Of a stretch of 64,000 nt of DNA, positions 17,428-26,643 are shown in pieces. Under the pieces are notes generated by a model. That model saw nothing but the letters and a program-made list of their open reading frames with translations, was not told the origin of the DNA and did no database searches. Position 1 is the first letter of the stretch. Every line of letters begins with the position of its first letter. Origin of the DNA: UBA3222 sp002363035 (lineage in GTDB: Bacteria; Verrucomicrobiota; Verrucomicrobiia; Opitutales; UBA9783); the NCBI GenBank assembly GCA_946646575.1, contig CAMPCR010000002.1:1-64000 (forward strand), given 5' to 3'. Both the position numbers and the translations under genes were made by a program.

Positions 17428-18510
17428 ATGAATATGAAAAAATCACTGAAATATCTCGTTGCGGCTGCCGTTGCGGGCAGCGCCTGTACGGCTGACGTTT
17501 TCGGAGGGAAGATTAGCGTCAATCTGTTTTCCTTTTGCCATGGAGATAATTGGCGGAAGCTCGCGAACTTATGGGGTCAATCTCCGAAGGAAGTCTACGA
17601 ACAGTGTCTGAGAGAGGGATTAAGAGAGAAATTGAATAATACGCATTTGTATATTCTGATTTCTTCTTACAAACAGGCGGAAATATACGGCAAAGAGATT
17701 GTTAACAGCATGGAAGCCAACGCGAAAAACCTGGCGGATCTCGGTGTTACTTCTCACATTATCGTTCGTTGCGACGGAGAAAAAACGGAGAACGGGGAAG
17801 ATGTTATTTCGGGCGATCTTCGGACGTATGCCAAACTTTTGAACGCAAAGGAGATTGCCTTTAATGTGCACGAATCCAAAAGTGTCAAACCGTCGGATTT
17901 TACCTACGAACATCACAAGCCCAATGAAGCGCATTGGGAGTTGGTTGCCAACGAGCAAAATCTCGGTTGCAGCGGAACGCGTCACGAGAGTATCGATGCG
18001 ATTGAGAAGGAAGTTAATCAACTGAGCGAACAGGGAAAGCATGTGTACATCGGAATTTTTGACGGCGACGATTGGGTGCATGAAGACTTTTACCCGGTGT
18101 TGTTGCTCAATGCGCTTTATACAAATGCGCCCGTTTCCAACTATAACGGGCGAATGGGTGCTCACGGACTCGAATACGAAAACTTGCGGGAGGGTCGTCT
18201 GTTGGGTACCGATGAGCAGTGCACTTGGACGTTATACACGGATATGAAGAGCGATGACGTTGAAGAAACCCTGAGTAAGCAATACGCGAATTCGGGTTAC
18301 GGTGGCGAGTGTTGTACGACAAAGATTTTCAGAGCGGATTATTTCTACAAAAGATTGAATTCGTTATTGGAGAAAGAGCTGAAGAGGAAGTCGGATGCAC
18401 AACGAAATTGGATCGACTTAAGGGATCTGACATTGCTGGACGGATTTTGCGACGGTGCCTGTACATGTACAACAGAGAAGAACTTGTTCCATTATACGCA
18501 ACATAAATAA
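17428..18510 (+). CDS. exported GT2-like glycosyltransferase family protein, paralogue 1
   Basis: First of four tandem paralogues. The 360-residue product has a signal peptide (MNMKKSLKYLVAAAVAGSAC), then a GT-A fold core like family 2 glycosyltransferases: HLYILISSYKQ as the first strand, IIVRCDGE, the NLGCSGTRH helix start that matches the NxGxxxARN segment of GT2 enzymes, and FDGDDW at about 211-216 as the metal-binding acidic motif. Conserved in all four paralogues are CCTTKIF and a C-terminal CTCTT. GT2 enzymes usually work in the cytoplasm on nucleotide sugars, so an export signal is unusual. A good GGGAGAA ribosome binding site precedes the ATG. The activity is predicted, the target unknown. 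Confidence 0.8.
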   Translation: MNMKKSLKYLVAAAVAGSACTADVFGGKISVNLFSFCHGDNWRKLANLWGQSPKEVYEQCLREGLREKLNNTHLYILISSYKQAEIYGKEIVNSMEANAKNLADLGVTSHIIVRCDGEKTENGEDVISGDLRTYAKLLNAKEIAFNVHESKSVKPSDFTYEHHKPNEAHWELVANEQNLGCSGTRHESIDAIEKEVNQLSEQGKHVYIGIFDGDDWVHEDFYPVLLLNALYTNAPVSNYNGRMGAHGLEYENLREGRLLGTDEQCTWTLYTDMKSDDVEETLSKQYANSGYGGECCTTKIFRADYFYKRLNSLLEKELKRKSDAQRNWIDLRDLTLLDGFCDGACTCTTEKNLFHYTQHK

Positions 18511-18555
18511 AAATCGTGTAGACTTTTGCAAACAAATTTCCTTATATACAGAATT

Positions 18556-19743
18556 ATGAATAAAGTCATCCGAAATCTGTTTCTGTTGTTTGCTTCTGGG
18601 ATCTCTATGGCATTTTTGCCGAATGCAATTGGAGAACCATTACTTGCAAATTATTTGTTATCGCAGGAGTGTGTCCGCCAAGAGTTGAAGAAAACGCATT
18701 TGTTCATCCTGATCTCATCCTACCAGCAGGGGCATCTTGCGAACTCCATTGTTAAATGCATGGAAGCGAATGCACAACGTCTAAGGCAGTTTGATGCGGA
18801 AATGACAATCGCGGTGCGTTGCGACGGAGAAACGGAAGATAATGGCAAAGCGGTTCTTTCGGAAGATATTCGGGCTTATGCCGAAGCGTTAAAAGAAGCG
18901 AAAATTGCCTTTAGGGTGCTGGAATCGGAACGCGTCAAGGTGTCGGACTTTGAGCATCAGTATCATAAACCTGATAAAGCGCATTGGGAGTTGGCTGCAA
19001 ACGAAAAAAATCTCGGCTGCAGCGGAACTCGGCACGCAGGTATTGATGCAATTGAAAAAGAAGTGGAGGAGTTGTTAAAAAAGGGCGAACGGGTATATAT
19101 CGGCATTTTCGACGGCGATGATTTTATTCATCCGGACTTCTACCTGCTGTTGACGGCAAATGCGATTTATACTGGTGCAACCGTTTCAAATTACAACGGT
19201 GAAATCGGAGCGCACGGACTAGAACAGTGGTCGTTGTTGAGGCCGTATGACAAGCCGTTCTTCGGTTCGACTGCCGAAGAAGAGTACTACCAGTTGTATA
19301 GAGGTAAAAATGAGTTCGGACTAAATGAGTTCTGTGATAGCCGGGCAAAAGAGTTGGGCGAAGCGAGAAAAGCGGAGTTAGGTACATTGGTATTGTCCGG
19401 TGCTTGCTGTACCACTAAGATCTTTGAAGCAGGATATCTTTACGACAAGCTGGCTGCTTTAGCCAAACAAAAACCGAACAACAATCGTCATGCGATTGAT
19501 CTCTTTACTTTGGTGCCTCTGGAAAGTTTCAACGATAAGGCGTGTACGTGTACAACCGATAAGAGTTTGTTTTTCTATAATGAAAAAGGGAGAGTGCGCT
19601 CTTTGATGGAGTTAAGGTGCTACTTGATGGAGTTAAGGTACTACTCGATGAGTCTAGACTTATCGGAAGACGACACGGAAGAAGAAGCATTTAAAGAGGA
19701 TCCAAAAGATCCGGATTATCGGAGCTATTTCAAGATTTTATAA
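18556..19743 (+). CDS. exported GT2-like glycosyltransferase family protein, paralogue 2
   Basis: Same architecture as paralogue 1 in 395 residues: signal peptide MNKVIRNLFLLFASGISMAF, HLFILISSYQQ, RCDGE, NLGCSGTRHAGIDAIEKEVE, FDGDDFIHPDFY, CCTTKIF and CTCTT. A longer C-terminal tail follows (SLFFYNEKG to DYRSYFKIL), shared with paralogue 3 but absent from 1 and 4. The frame is open from 18526, but ATG 18556 gives the clean signal peptide. TATATA lies 7 nt before that ATG. The gap to paralogue 1 is 45 bp, so an operon is possible. Confidence 0.8.
   Translation: MNKVIRNLFLLFASGISMAFLPNAIGEPLLANYLLSQECVRQELKKTHLFILISSYQQGHLANSIVKCMEANAQRLRQFDAEMTIAVRCDGETEDNGKAVLSEDIRAYAEALKEAKIAFRVLESERVKVSDFEHQYHKPDKAHWELAANEKNLGCSGTRHAGIDAIEKEVEELLKKGERVYIGIFDGDDFIHPDFYLLLTANAIYTGATVSNYNGEIGAHGLEQWSLLRPYDKPFFGSTAEEEYYQLYRGKNEFGLNEFCDSRAKELGEARKAELGTLVLSGACCTTKIFEAGYLYDKLAALAKQKPNNNRHAIDLFTLVPLESFNDKACTCTTDKSLFFYNEKGRVRSLMELRCYLMELRYYSMSLDLSEDDTEEEAFKEDPKDPDYRSYFKIL
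19603..19644 (+). repeat. 21-bp tandem duplication in paralogue 2
   Basis: Two adjacent 21-bp units starting ttgatggagttaagg differ at one base and encode LMELRCY and LMELRYY in the C-terminal tail. A third partial copy (SMSLDL) may follow. It is in frame and looks recent. Confidence 0.8.
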
Positions 19744-19777
19744 TGGTTGAAAGAAATACCGGGAATACAAAAGCTTT

Positions 19778-21019
19778 ATGAAAAATATGAAAAATCTCAC
19801 AAAATATATGCATCGTTCGATTCTCGTAACTTCTTTGCTTTTATGGCTAAATCCGTTGAACAGTTGCCAAAGAGCTTTTTGCGATTCATTGGAATTGTCT
19901 GCTGATGAATTGATTAACCGTGAGGGTGTTATTGAAGAGTTAGGTAAAACGCATTTGTTTATTTTAATATCGTCTCATAGAAAACGGATTTATGTTCCGT
20001 ACGTTATCGAATGCATGGAAGCGAACGTGAAGCGTTTGGAACAATTCGGCGTAAAGGTTAAAATCATGGTTCACTGTGATGCATACGCAGAAGAGAATGG
20101 AACTCTGCAACATGACTTAGACACATACATTTCGTGTTTGAATACCAAGAAAGTTGCTTTTAAAGTACCCGAAAATGCGTGTAAGTCCCCATCGGTTTTT
20201 GAAAGTTACTGTTGCAAAGAAGCAGATGCGCGTTGGGAATTGTGCGCAAATGAAAAAAATCTCGGTTGTAGCGGGACACGGCACGCGGCTATTGACGCGA
20301 TCGAAAAAGAAGTTAAGGAGCTAAAGGAGAATGGGAAGCACGTGTATATCTCAATTTTCGACGGCGATGATTTTATCCATCCGGACTTCTACCTTCTGTT
20401 GATGGCGAATGCATTTGTGGTGGATAATGATGGGGCAACCGTTTCGAGTTATAACGGAGATATGGGAGCACACGGACTCAACGAACCTTCTGTTTTTAAA
20501 CCATTTAATGAGCCGTTTTTTGGTTCATCTGGCGGTGGTTCGATGTTGATATCGTATTGGAAAGGAACGAATGAGAAAGATCGTCAATGGGTAGAATGTA
20601 GTCGCAAGACCGTAGTTAGATCGGAGAAGTATATGTACTCAGGAACCAATGGAAGTTGTTGCACAAACAGAATTTTTGAAGGAGGTTATCTCTATGAACG
20701 ATTAAAACGTGCAGCAGGGACGGAAATGGTAAAACAACCACTTGGTAAGTCAAAAACACTCTTTAAGATTAAACGCGTGCAAAAGCCACGCAGTACGGTC
20801 TGCCTGAAAGAATTGAGTGCTTTAGATCCGTTTAACTCGGATGCCGTTACCTGTACAACAAAGCAAAGTTTGTTTTTTTACAATAACAAGGATAATATTG
20901 AGGGGCTGGGATATGGCAAATCGGTTTTACGCCAATTGCGATGGGGTGAGAGTGATAAAGAGACGGAAGACGAAGTACCGGATTATAAAACTTACTTCAA
21001 AGTAGGCAGCGCCGAATAG
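19778..21019 (+). CDS. exported GT2-like glycosyltransferase family protein, paralogue 3
   Basis: A 413-residue paralogue: export signal (about residues 1-32, ending LNSCQRAFC), HLFILISSHRK, HCDAYAEENG in place of RCDGE, NLGCSGTRHAAIDAIEKEVKEL, FDGDDFIHPDFY, and SSYNGDMGAHGL. The later CCTT block reads SCCTNRIF and the terminal block TCTTKQSLFFYN. It is the most diverged copy; the change in the RCDGE strand could affect nucleotide binding. The tail VPDYKTYFKV is shared with paralogue 2. Two ATG codons 9 bp apart could serve as start. Confidence 0.78.
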   Translation: MKNMKNLTKYMHRSILVTSLLLWLNPLNSCQRAFCDSLELSADELINREGVIEELGKTHLFILISSHRKRIYVPYVIECMEANVKRLEQFGVKVKIMVHCDAYAEENGTLQHDLDTYISCLNTKKVAFKVPENACKSPSVFESYCCKEADARWELCANEKNLGCSGTRHAAIDAIEKEVKELKENGKHVYISIFDGDDFIHPDFYLLLMANAFVVDNDGATVSSYNGDMGAHGLNEPSVFKPFNEPFFGSSGGGSMLISYWKGTNEKDRQWVECSRKTVVRSEKYMYSGTNGSCCTNRIFEGGYLYERLKRAAGTEMVKQPLGKSKTLFKIKRVQKPRSTVCLKELSALDPFNSDAVTCTTKQSLFFYNNKDNIEGLGYGKSVLRQLRWGESDKETEDEVPDYKTYFKVGSAE

Positions 21020-21024
21020 TTCCT

Positions 21025-21069
21025 ACCTGTACGACAATGGGAAACTTATTCCATTATACGAAACATTAA
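21025..21069 (+). pseudogene. 3' remnant of a further GT2-like paralogue
   Basis: Between the stop of paralogue 3 and the start of paralogue 4, 14 codons read TCTTMGNLFHYTKH followed by TAA. This is the C-terminus of paralogues 1 and 4 (CTCTTEKNLFHYTQH and CTCTTKENLFHYTRH), with no upstream part. It is best explained as the scar of a deletion or recombination within the tandem array. Confidence 0.75.
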
Positions 21070-21082
21070 TAGGAACGGTGTC

Positions 21083-22081
21083 ATGGTGAGCAGTAAAATT
21101 ATGAAATATGTCGGTGCAATGGTTTTATCGGCGGTGTGTTTCATTAACAATGCTTCCTGTACGAAAGAGCATTGGTCGCTTTGGTCTATGGTGTCTTCAT
21201 GCGAGAAAGAACTTAAAGGAACGCATTTATATATCCTGATTTCCTCGTACAAACAAGCCGCGGAGTATGGTGAAAAAATCGTAACGAGTTTAGAAATCAA
21301 TGCGCAGTGCCTGATGAACAGTGATGTAATACCGCATATCATCGTTCGTTGCGACGGCGAAAAGGAGAACGGGCAGGATGTTATTTCGGGCGATCTTCGG
21401 ACGTATGCCGAAATTCTAAACGAAAAAAAGGTTGCTTTTAAGGTACATAAATCCAAAGGCGTTGAACCGTCGGATTTCGCTTACGAACACTATAATCCCG
21501 AAACGGCGCATTGGGAGTTGGTTGCCAACGAACAACGTTTCGGTTGCAGCGGAACGCGACACGCCGGTATTGATATGATCGAACAGGAGGTTAAGCAATT
21601 GCAGCAACAGGAAAAGCGTGTATATATCGGAATTTTTGATGGAGACGATTGGGTATGTGACACATATTTTTTGCTCCTGTTAAGTAATGCGCTTTATACG
21701 AAGGCACCCGTTTCAAACTACAACGGACGAAAGGGAGCGCACGGATTGGAGTATTATGAGTTGGCGGAAACGTGGGGGACGGATGATGGGATCGATACTT
21801 CTTATTTTTTATACACTAACGTCGCAAGAGATTATGTTTCAGAAACTCTGAGCAAAGAGCAAAACGGCTCCGGTATTTGTTGTACGACCAAAATTTTCGA
21901 AGCGGGTTATTTCTATAAAAAATTGGACGAATTGTTTGAAAAAGAAAAATCTAAAAATCCAAAAGCCACACGACATTATATTGATTTATTGACTTTGACA
22001 CCGTTGGACGGATTTTGCGAAGGTGCTTGCACTTGTACAACGAAAGAGAACTTATTTCATTATACAAGACATGGATTTTAA
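21083..22081 (+). CDS. exported GT2-like glycosyltransferase family protein, paralogue 4
   Basis: A 332-residue paralogue closest to number 1: signal MVSSKIMKYVGAMVLSAVCF, HLYILISSYKQAAEYGEKIV, IIVRCDGE, DVISGDLRTYAE identical to paralogue 1, FGCSGTRHAGIDMIEQEVK, FDGDDW, ICCTTKIFEAGYFYKKL, and the terminal CTCTTKENLFHYT. AGGAACGG upstream of the ATG can serve as ribosome binding site. It lacks the acidic tail of paralogues 2 and 3. Confidence 0.8.
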   Translation: MVSSKIMKYVGAMVLSAVCFINNASCTKEHWSLWSMVSSCEKELKGTHLYILISSYKQAAEYGEKIVTSLEINAQCLMNSDVIPHIIVRCDGEKENGQDVISGDLRTYAEILNEKKVAFKVHKSKGVEPSDFAYEHYNPETAHWELVANEQRFGCSGTRHAGIDMIEQEVKQLQQQEKRVYIGIFDGDDWVCDTYFLLLLSNALYTKAPVSNYNGRKGAHGLEYYELAETWGTDDGIDTSYFLYTNVARDYVSETLSKEQNGSGICCTTKIFEAGYFYKKLDELFEKEKSKNPKATRHYIDLLTLTPLDGFCEGACTCTTKENLFHYTRHGF

Positions 22082-22299
22082 GCGGTTTTACGGTGGTGAT
22101 TTTGCCGATCGTTTCCGGGACGTTGATAAGCAAGTTTTTGAGGTTGTTCGTATAACGAAGGTTGTTGCAAATGTTGTCGCAAGATTTTGTCGCGGAAATT
22201 GGTAAAGCGTTTCAAGCAAAAGAAGAAGCAATATCAAACATACTCCTGACTCCCGCTTAAAACCTTGCCCTAAAACCTCATTCTTCGTTCCATAAAGGC

Positions 22300-23784
22300 A
22301 TGGGAAAGACGGGAATAACGCCGACGCGCGCGGACAATTACGCCGAATGGTATCAGCAGGTGATACGCGCGGCGGATTTGGCGGAAAATGCGCCGGTGCG
22401 CGGTTGCATGATTGTGAAGCCGAACGGTTACCGTTTATGGGAAAGCATTCAGGCAAAGTTGGATGCGGCGTTTAAGGCAACGGGGCATCAAAATGCCTAC
22501 TTCCCGCTGTTCATTCCCGTAAAATTTCTGCAAAAAGAAGCGGAACACGTGGCGGGATTTGCGAAAGAATGTGCCGTCGTAACGCATTCGCGGTTGCAGG
22601 CAAACGAAGAAGGTCGCTTACAACCCGCTTCGCCGCTGGAAGAACCGCTCATTGTCCGTCCGACCTCGGAAACCGTCATCGGCGAAGCGTTTTCGCGTTG
22701 GGTGCGTTCCTACCGCGATCTGCCGCTTCTCATCAATCAGTGGGCGAATGTGGTGCGTTGGGAAATGCGCACGCGGCTGTTTTTGAGAACATCGGAATTC
22801 CTTTGGCAGGAGGGGCATACGGCGCATGCGACCGAGGCGGAAGCGCGCGAAGAGACCCTGCGGATGTTGGAAGTTTATCGGAAAATTATCGAGGACGACT
22901 TGGCGATACCGACCTTTGTCGGCGAAAAGCCCGCGAGCGAACGGTTTCCGGGGGCGGTTTCGACGTACACCCTGGAAGGCATGATGCAGGATCGAAAAGC
23001 CCTGCAACTCGGGACGTCGCATTTTTTGGGGCAAAATTTCGCCAAGGCGATGAACATCCAATTTGTCGATAAGGACGGACAGACGCAATACGCATGGACA
23101 ACCTCCTGGGGGGTAACGACGCGGCTTATCGGTGCGCTGGTGATGACCCATTCGGACGATGACGGTCTCGTGTTACCGCCGCGTATTGCCCATACGCATG
23201 CGGTGATTATTCCCGTCGTTCACGACGAAGCGCAACGCTCGCGGTTGGAAGACGCCTGTGAAACCCTGCGGCAACGGTTGTTGTCACAAAAAGCGGATTA
23301 TCCGTTGCACGTGGAAGTCGACGGTCGCGATATTCGCGGCGGCGACAAACGTTGGCAGGCAATTAAGAAAGGTGCCTGTTGCATCATTGAGGTTGGTTTA
23401 AAGGAACTGGAACAATCGACCGTGACCGTGGCGTGGCGCGATGCGTTGCAAACGAAGGAAGTTGTACCGACAGAACCATTTATTGAAACCTTTGCGGACG
23501 GTTTGGCAAAACTGCAAACGCGTTTATTTGAGCGCGCAAAAGCGTACCGCGATGCCTCCGTGAAACGTGTCACGAAAGCGGATGATTTTTACGACTTTTT
23601 CAAAAACGACGGCGGCTTTGCGTTGGCGTATTGGTCGGAAGATACGGCAACGGAGGAAAAATTAAAGTCCGATTTAAAAGTCACGGTGCGCTGTTTTCCG
23701 CAATGTTACGCCGACGAACGCGGGAATTGTTTGTTCACGAATAAACCAAATTGTCCGTTGGCGGTGTTTGCGAAGGCGTACTAG
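22300..23784 (+). CDS. proS: prolyl-tRNA synthetase (archaeal/eukaryotic type)
   Basis: Charges tRNA-Pro. The 494-residue product lacks the large editing insertion of the common bacterial form and has the hallmarks of the archaeal/eukaryotic type: motif 2 RTSEFLWQEGHTAHAT, YTLEGMMQDRKALQLGTSHFLGQNF, the motif 3 TSWGVTTRLIGALVMTHSDDDGLVLPP, an anticodon-binding domain with HVEVDGRDIRGGDKRW, and a C-terminal zinc-like domain ending in FAKAY. This type is found in a minority of bacteria. A TTGCCC-17-TTCCAT pair ending 6 nt before the ATG fits the window-wide promoter pattern weakly. Confidence 0.95.
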   Translation: MGKTGITPTRADNYAEWYQQVIRAADLAENAPVRGCMIVKPNGYRLWESIQAKLDAAFKATGHQNAYFPLFIPVKFLQKEAEHVAGFAKECAVVTHSRLQANEEGRLQPASPLEEPLIVRPTSETVIGEAFSRWVRSYRDLPLLINQWANVVRWEMRTRLFLRTSEFLWQEGHTAHATEAEAREETLRMLEVYRKIIEDDLAIPTFVGEKPASERFPGAVSTYTLEGMMQDRKALQLGTSHFLGQNFAKAMNIQFVDKDGQTQYAWTTSWGVTTRLIGALVMTHSDDDGLVLPPRIAHTHAVIIPVVHDEAQRSRLEDACETLRQRLLSQKADYPLHVEVDGRDIRGGDKRWQAIKKGACCIIEVGLKELEQSTVTVAWRDALQTKEVVPTEPFIETFADGLAKLQTRLFERAKAYRDASVKRVTKADDFYDFFKNDGGFALAYWSEDTATEEKLKSDLKVTVRCFPQCYADERGNCLFTNKPNCPLAVFAKAY

Positions 23785-23795
23785 GGAAAGTGAAG

Positions 23796-23812
23796 CCGCA
23801 CTTCCCGTGCGG
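23796..23812 (+). terminator. hairpin after proS
   Basis: CCGCAC (23796-23801), loop TTCCC, GTGCGG (23807-23812), 12 bp after the proS stop. A T-rich stretch comes only about 10 nt later, so intrinsic termination is possible but not certain. Confidence 0.4.
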
Positions 23813-23983
23813 GTGTAAGAAATTTTTATTTTGAAGAATAGGGCGTCGTTTTGCGTCCGAAAGGCGTGTTTTAAACATGTTTTTGCAACGTCGGTGTCGT
23901 TTTTTTATGTTCGCCCGTAAAACCAAACCGTCCGCCATGCACTTGCGGTTTGCAACTCCCGGCGGTCGCTGTATTGCTAAAAT

Positions 23984-24527
23984 CTATTGAACAACCCCCG
24001 TTAAACGTTCGAGTTCGTAAAGTACCAAATTGATCACGATGCAACCGTTTGCGTAATTATCAAAAATAATTTCACCGCTGTTTGCCTTTACGCAGAATTT
24101 ACGCATTTTAGCCTTGATTGTCGCGATATCCGTCTGCCCCGATCGAAACCTTAATATACAGGTAACAATCCTGTTACGCCATGCCTTCGCATTGGGACGG
24201 TCATCGGGCAGATAGTGCTTTACACGGAAAGAAACGTTTTGGAAACCCTCGTTTTGAGCGGGAAATCAACAACATATTTCTCAAATGCCATAAGACGCTC
24301 ATAACGCCCTTTAAACGGTACGCACCGTAAGGCTTCCTCTTCATCAGTCTATAGTACTCCGCTTCCGCTCTTTCCGTCGGTTGCGCATAAAACCATCTAA
24401 ACATCATTACCAACTCTTCGCCCGTCAAGCGGGGGTTGTTGTTGCCGGCTTTCCGTTTTTTCGGCACGGCAAACAACGTCGAACCAATCATCAGTCCCGA
24501 TAACAGAATGAGCATCTTTTTCTTCAT
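23984..24527 (-). pseudogene. small exported protein gene broken by two frameshifts
   Basis: The first frame starts MKKKMLILLSGLMIGSTLFA, a clear signal peptide, and reads sensibly to about AEAEYYRL. The sense then continues in a second frame (TDEEEALRCVPFKGRYERLMAFEKYVVDF) and after about 24232 in a third, ending YELERLTGVVQ at a TAG at 23984. Each switch equals one missing base. Joined, they give about 180 residues of even, natural composition; the uninterrupted 108-residue frame ends in an Arg/Phe-rich nonsense tail. The family is unknown. Either the gene is decaying or the sequence has two single-base errors near 24345 and 24232. Confidence 0.65.
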
Positions 24528-24647
24528 GCCCTCATGTACGCATATAATTTATTCCTTTTCAAGTATTTTTTGCGTATTACGGAAAAACAAACCGAAAATT
24601 GCATGTTTCGGGTCGATTTTTATATCAAAATGTGTTAAACTTAGATC

Positions 24648-25835
24648 ATGAAGGTTGCATTTTTGACATCGGGCGGGTTGGCACCGTGTTTATCGACGGC
24701 GATCGGAGCTCTCATCCAGCGGTATCACGACGTGGCACCCGATACGGAATTGATCGGTTATTTAAACGGCTATAAAGGGCTGTTGACGGGACAGTCGATT
24801 GTTTTTCCGCCGTCGGCGCATAAAGAAGCGGCGGTATTGTTTGAATTCGGCGGCACGCCCATCGGCAACAGTCGCGTGAAGTTATCCAATGCGGCGGATT
24901 GCGAAAAGAAGGGTCTTGTCAAGAACGGCGAAAATCCGTTCGAGGTGGCGGCAAAGCGGCTCATGGCGGATAAGGTCAACGTTCTGCATACCATCGGCGG
25001 CGACGACACCAATACCACCGCGGCGGAATTAGCCAAATACTTACAACAGAACAATTACCCGTTGCAGGTCATCGGTTTGCCGAAAACCATTGATAACGAC
25101 ATTATCCCGGTGCAACTCAGCCTCGGTGCGATGACGGCGGCGGAACAGGGCGCGTTGTTTTTCGAAAACATCGTTCACGAACATACGAGTACCTCGAAGG
25201 TTCTCATCATCCACGAGGTCATGGGGCGCAGTTGCGGCTGGCTGAACTATGCAACGGCGCGCCGGTACATGGAACGGCTGGAACGGCGAAAGTTCGTGAC
25301 GGGCTTCGGTTTCCGACCCGAGGCGTTTGAAATTCACGGCATTTATACGCCGGAAATGAAATTCGATTTGGATGACGTTGCGGCGTGGCTAAAGCCGATT
25401 TTCGAGCGCGTCGGTTCCCTGAACGTCTTTATCAGCGAATTTGTCGATGCGGAAGGCATTGTGCGTCTCATGGAAGCGGAGGGTAAAAAAGTGGAACGCG
25501 ATGCTTTCGGACATCTGAAATTGGCGGATATCAACGTCGGGCAGGTGCTCGGCAAACAGCTGAAGGAACGTCTCGGAGCCGAAAGATTGTTGGTGCAGAA
25601 AAGCGGTTACTTCGCCCGTTCGGCGCCCGCCAATGCCTTCGATCGGAATTTTATCCAGTCGCATGCGGATCTCGCCGTCGAATGCGCCCTCAACGGACAA
25701 AGCGGTCTCATCGGTCACGACACGCGTCACAACAACCAACTGCGCTGCATCGAATTTGAAGCGGTTTCCGGCAATCGACCGCTGGATTTAAATCTGCCCG
25801 AAGTAAAGGAGTTCTTGGAGCGGATTAACGGTTGA
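24648..25835 (+). CDS. pfp: PPi-type 6-phosphofructokinase
   Basis: Phosphorylates fructose-6-phosphate. The 395-residue product has the GGDDTN signature near residue 105, where the second Asp replaces the Gly of ATP-dependent enzymes, and PKTIDND with the Lys typical of diphosphate users. MGRSCGWL and the C-terminal RCIEFEAVSGNRPLDLNL fit the family. PPi specificity is inferred from these two motifs. A TAAACT lies 6 nt before the ATG with a weak -35, and no ribosome binding site is visible. It makes the first committed glycolytic step reversible, working with pgi, fba and gapA elsewhere in the window. Confidence 0.92.
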   Translation: MKVAFLTSGGLAPCLSTAIGALIQRYHDVAPDTELIGYLNGYKGLLTGQSIVFPPSAHKEAAVLFEFGGTPIGNSRVKLSNAADCEKKGLVKNGENPFEVAAKRLMADKVNVLHTIGGDDTNTTAAELAKYLQQNNYPLQVIGLPKTIDNDIIPVQLSLGAMTAAEQGALFFENIVHEHTSTSKVLIIHEVMGRSCGWLNYATARRYMERLERRKFVTGFGFRPEAFEIHGIYTPEMKFDLDDVAAWLKPIFERVGSLNVFISEFVDAEGIVRLMEAEGKKVERDAFGHLKLADINVGQVLGKQLKERLGAERLLVQKSGYFARSAPANAFDRNFIQSHADLAVECALNGQSGLIGHDTRHNNQLRCIEFEAVSGNRPLDLNLPEVKEFLERING

Positions 25836-25910
25836 GGGGGAAAGGCAGTTGGGGCGGCGACCGTCTCGACGGAGATGCCACCCGGCACACCACCATTGTG
25901 TCGTCCTTTG

Positions 25911-25930
25911 TGCTCCGCCTCGACGGAGCA
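25911..25930. terminator. hairpin between convergent pfp and pseudopilin genes
   Basis: TGCTCCG (25911-25917), loop CCTCGA, CGGAGCA (25924-25930), a perfect 7-bp stem. It lacks a clear T tract on either side, so it is only a candidate terminator. Confidence 0.4.
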
Positions 25931-25963
25931 AATATGTCCGTTGTTTAAACTGTTTTTCAACCG

Positions 25964-26509
25964 TTACGGGTGACGAACCTCCAATTTGCGCCCAGAAACG
26001 ACTTTGGGAATTGAAAATATCCAAGCTCTGTCGCCTTCTTTCGGGAAAAAATATCGAACGGATTCAAAACTTCTCACCTCGCGTTTGGAAACCATTCTCT
26101 GTGTTCGCTGTCGCAATTCCCCTAACACATCTTCCGCCGACCGATTATTTACAACGGAAATATCGATGTAAATCCACATATTCGGAAGCTCTTTCGGATG
26201 CTTCTTACTCAAGGAATAAGGATTATCCAAAAGCACTTCATCAAACTTTCTTCTCAGGAAATTATCGAAAGAACGGACGGATATCCAAACCTCTGTTCCA
26301 ACCGGCCACTTTCCCGTCATACCATAATATTCCAGCAATGCCGTAATAAACATCTGCGCTTCCGCCTCCATTGCCACCATCTTCGCTCTGTCGACAACCC
26401 TTTTCCCGACGTACAGCGAAATCCCGCCCAAAATCGCCATGACCGTCAGCACCAGCATCAGCTCGATGCTCAGGAAACCGCGGATTTTACGTGTTTTTTT
26501 GACTTCCAT
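25964..26509 (-). CDS. type IV pilin / type II secretion pseudopilin-like protein
   Basis: A 181-residue protein with a prepilin leader: a short basic start MEVKKTRKIRG, cleavage expected after G, then FLSIELMLVLTVMAILGGIS, with the Glu at +5 of the mature protein and a 20-residue hydrophobic helix. A long amphipathic helix (VVDRAKMVAMEAEAQMFITALLEYYG) and a small C-terminal domain follow. It resembles major-pseudopilin relatives common in Verrucomicrobia and Planctomycetes, but no secretion machinery genes adjoin it, so its system is unknown. Confidence 0.78.
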   Translation of the reverse strand: MEVKKTRKIRGFLSIELMLVLTVMAILGGISLYVGKRVVDRAKMVAMEAEAQMFITALLEYYGMTGKWPVGTEVWISVRSFDNFLRRKFDEVLLDNPYSLSKKHPKELPNMWIYIDISVVNNRSAEDVLGELRQRTQRMVSKREVRSFESVRYFFPKEGDRAWIFSIPKVVSGRKLEVRHP

Positions 26510-26643
26510 GGTTTCATGGAAAAAGGAAATTCTTTCGGTGTAAAGAAATTTTGATAAAAAATTTCAAAAGTTAAGAAAAAATGGGTCTTTTTTTCGGTGA
26601 GGTTCGCCGTCCGGCACAAATCCTGCTTCGAAAATAAGTATCT

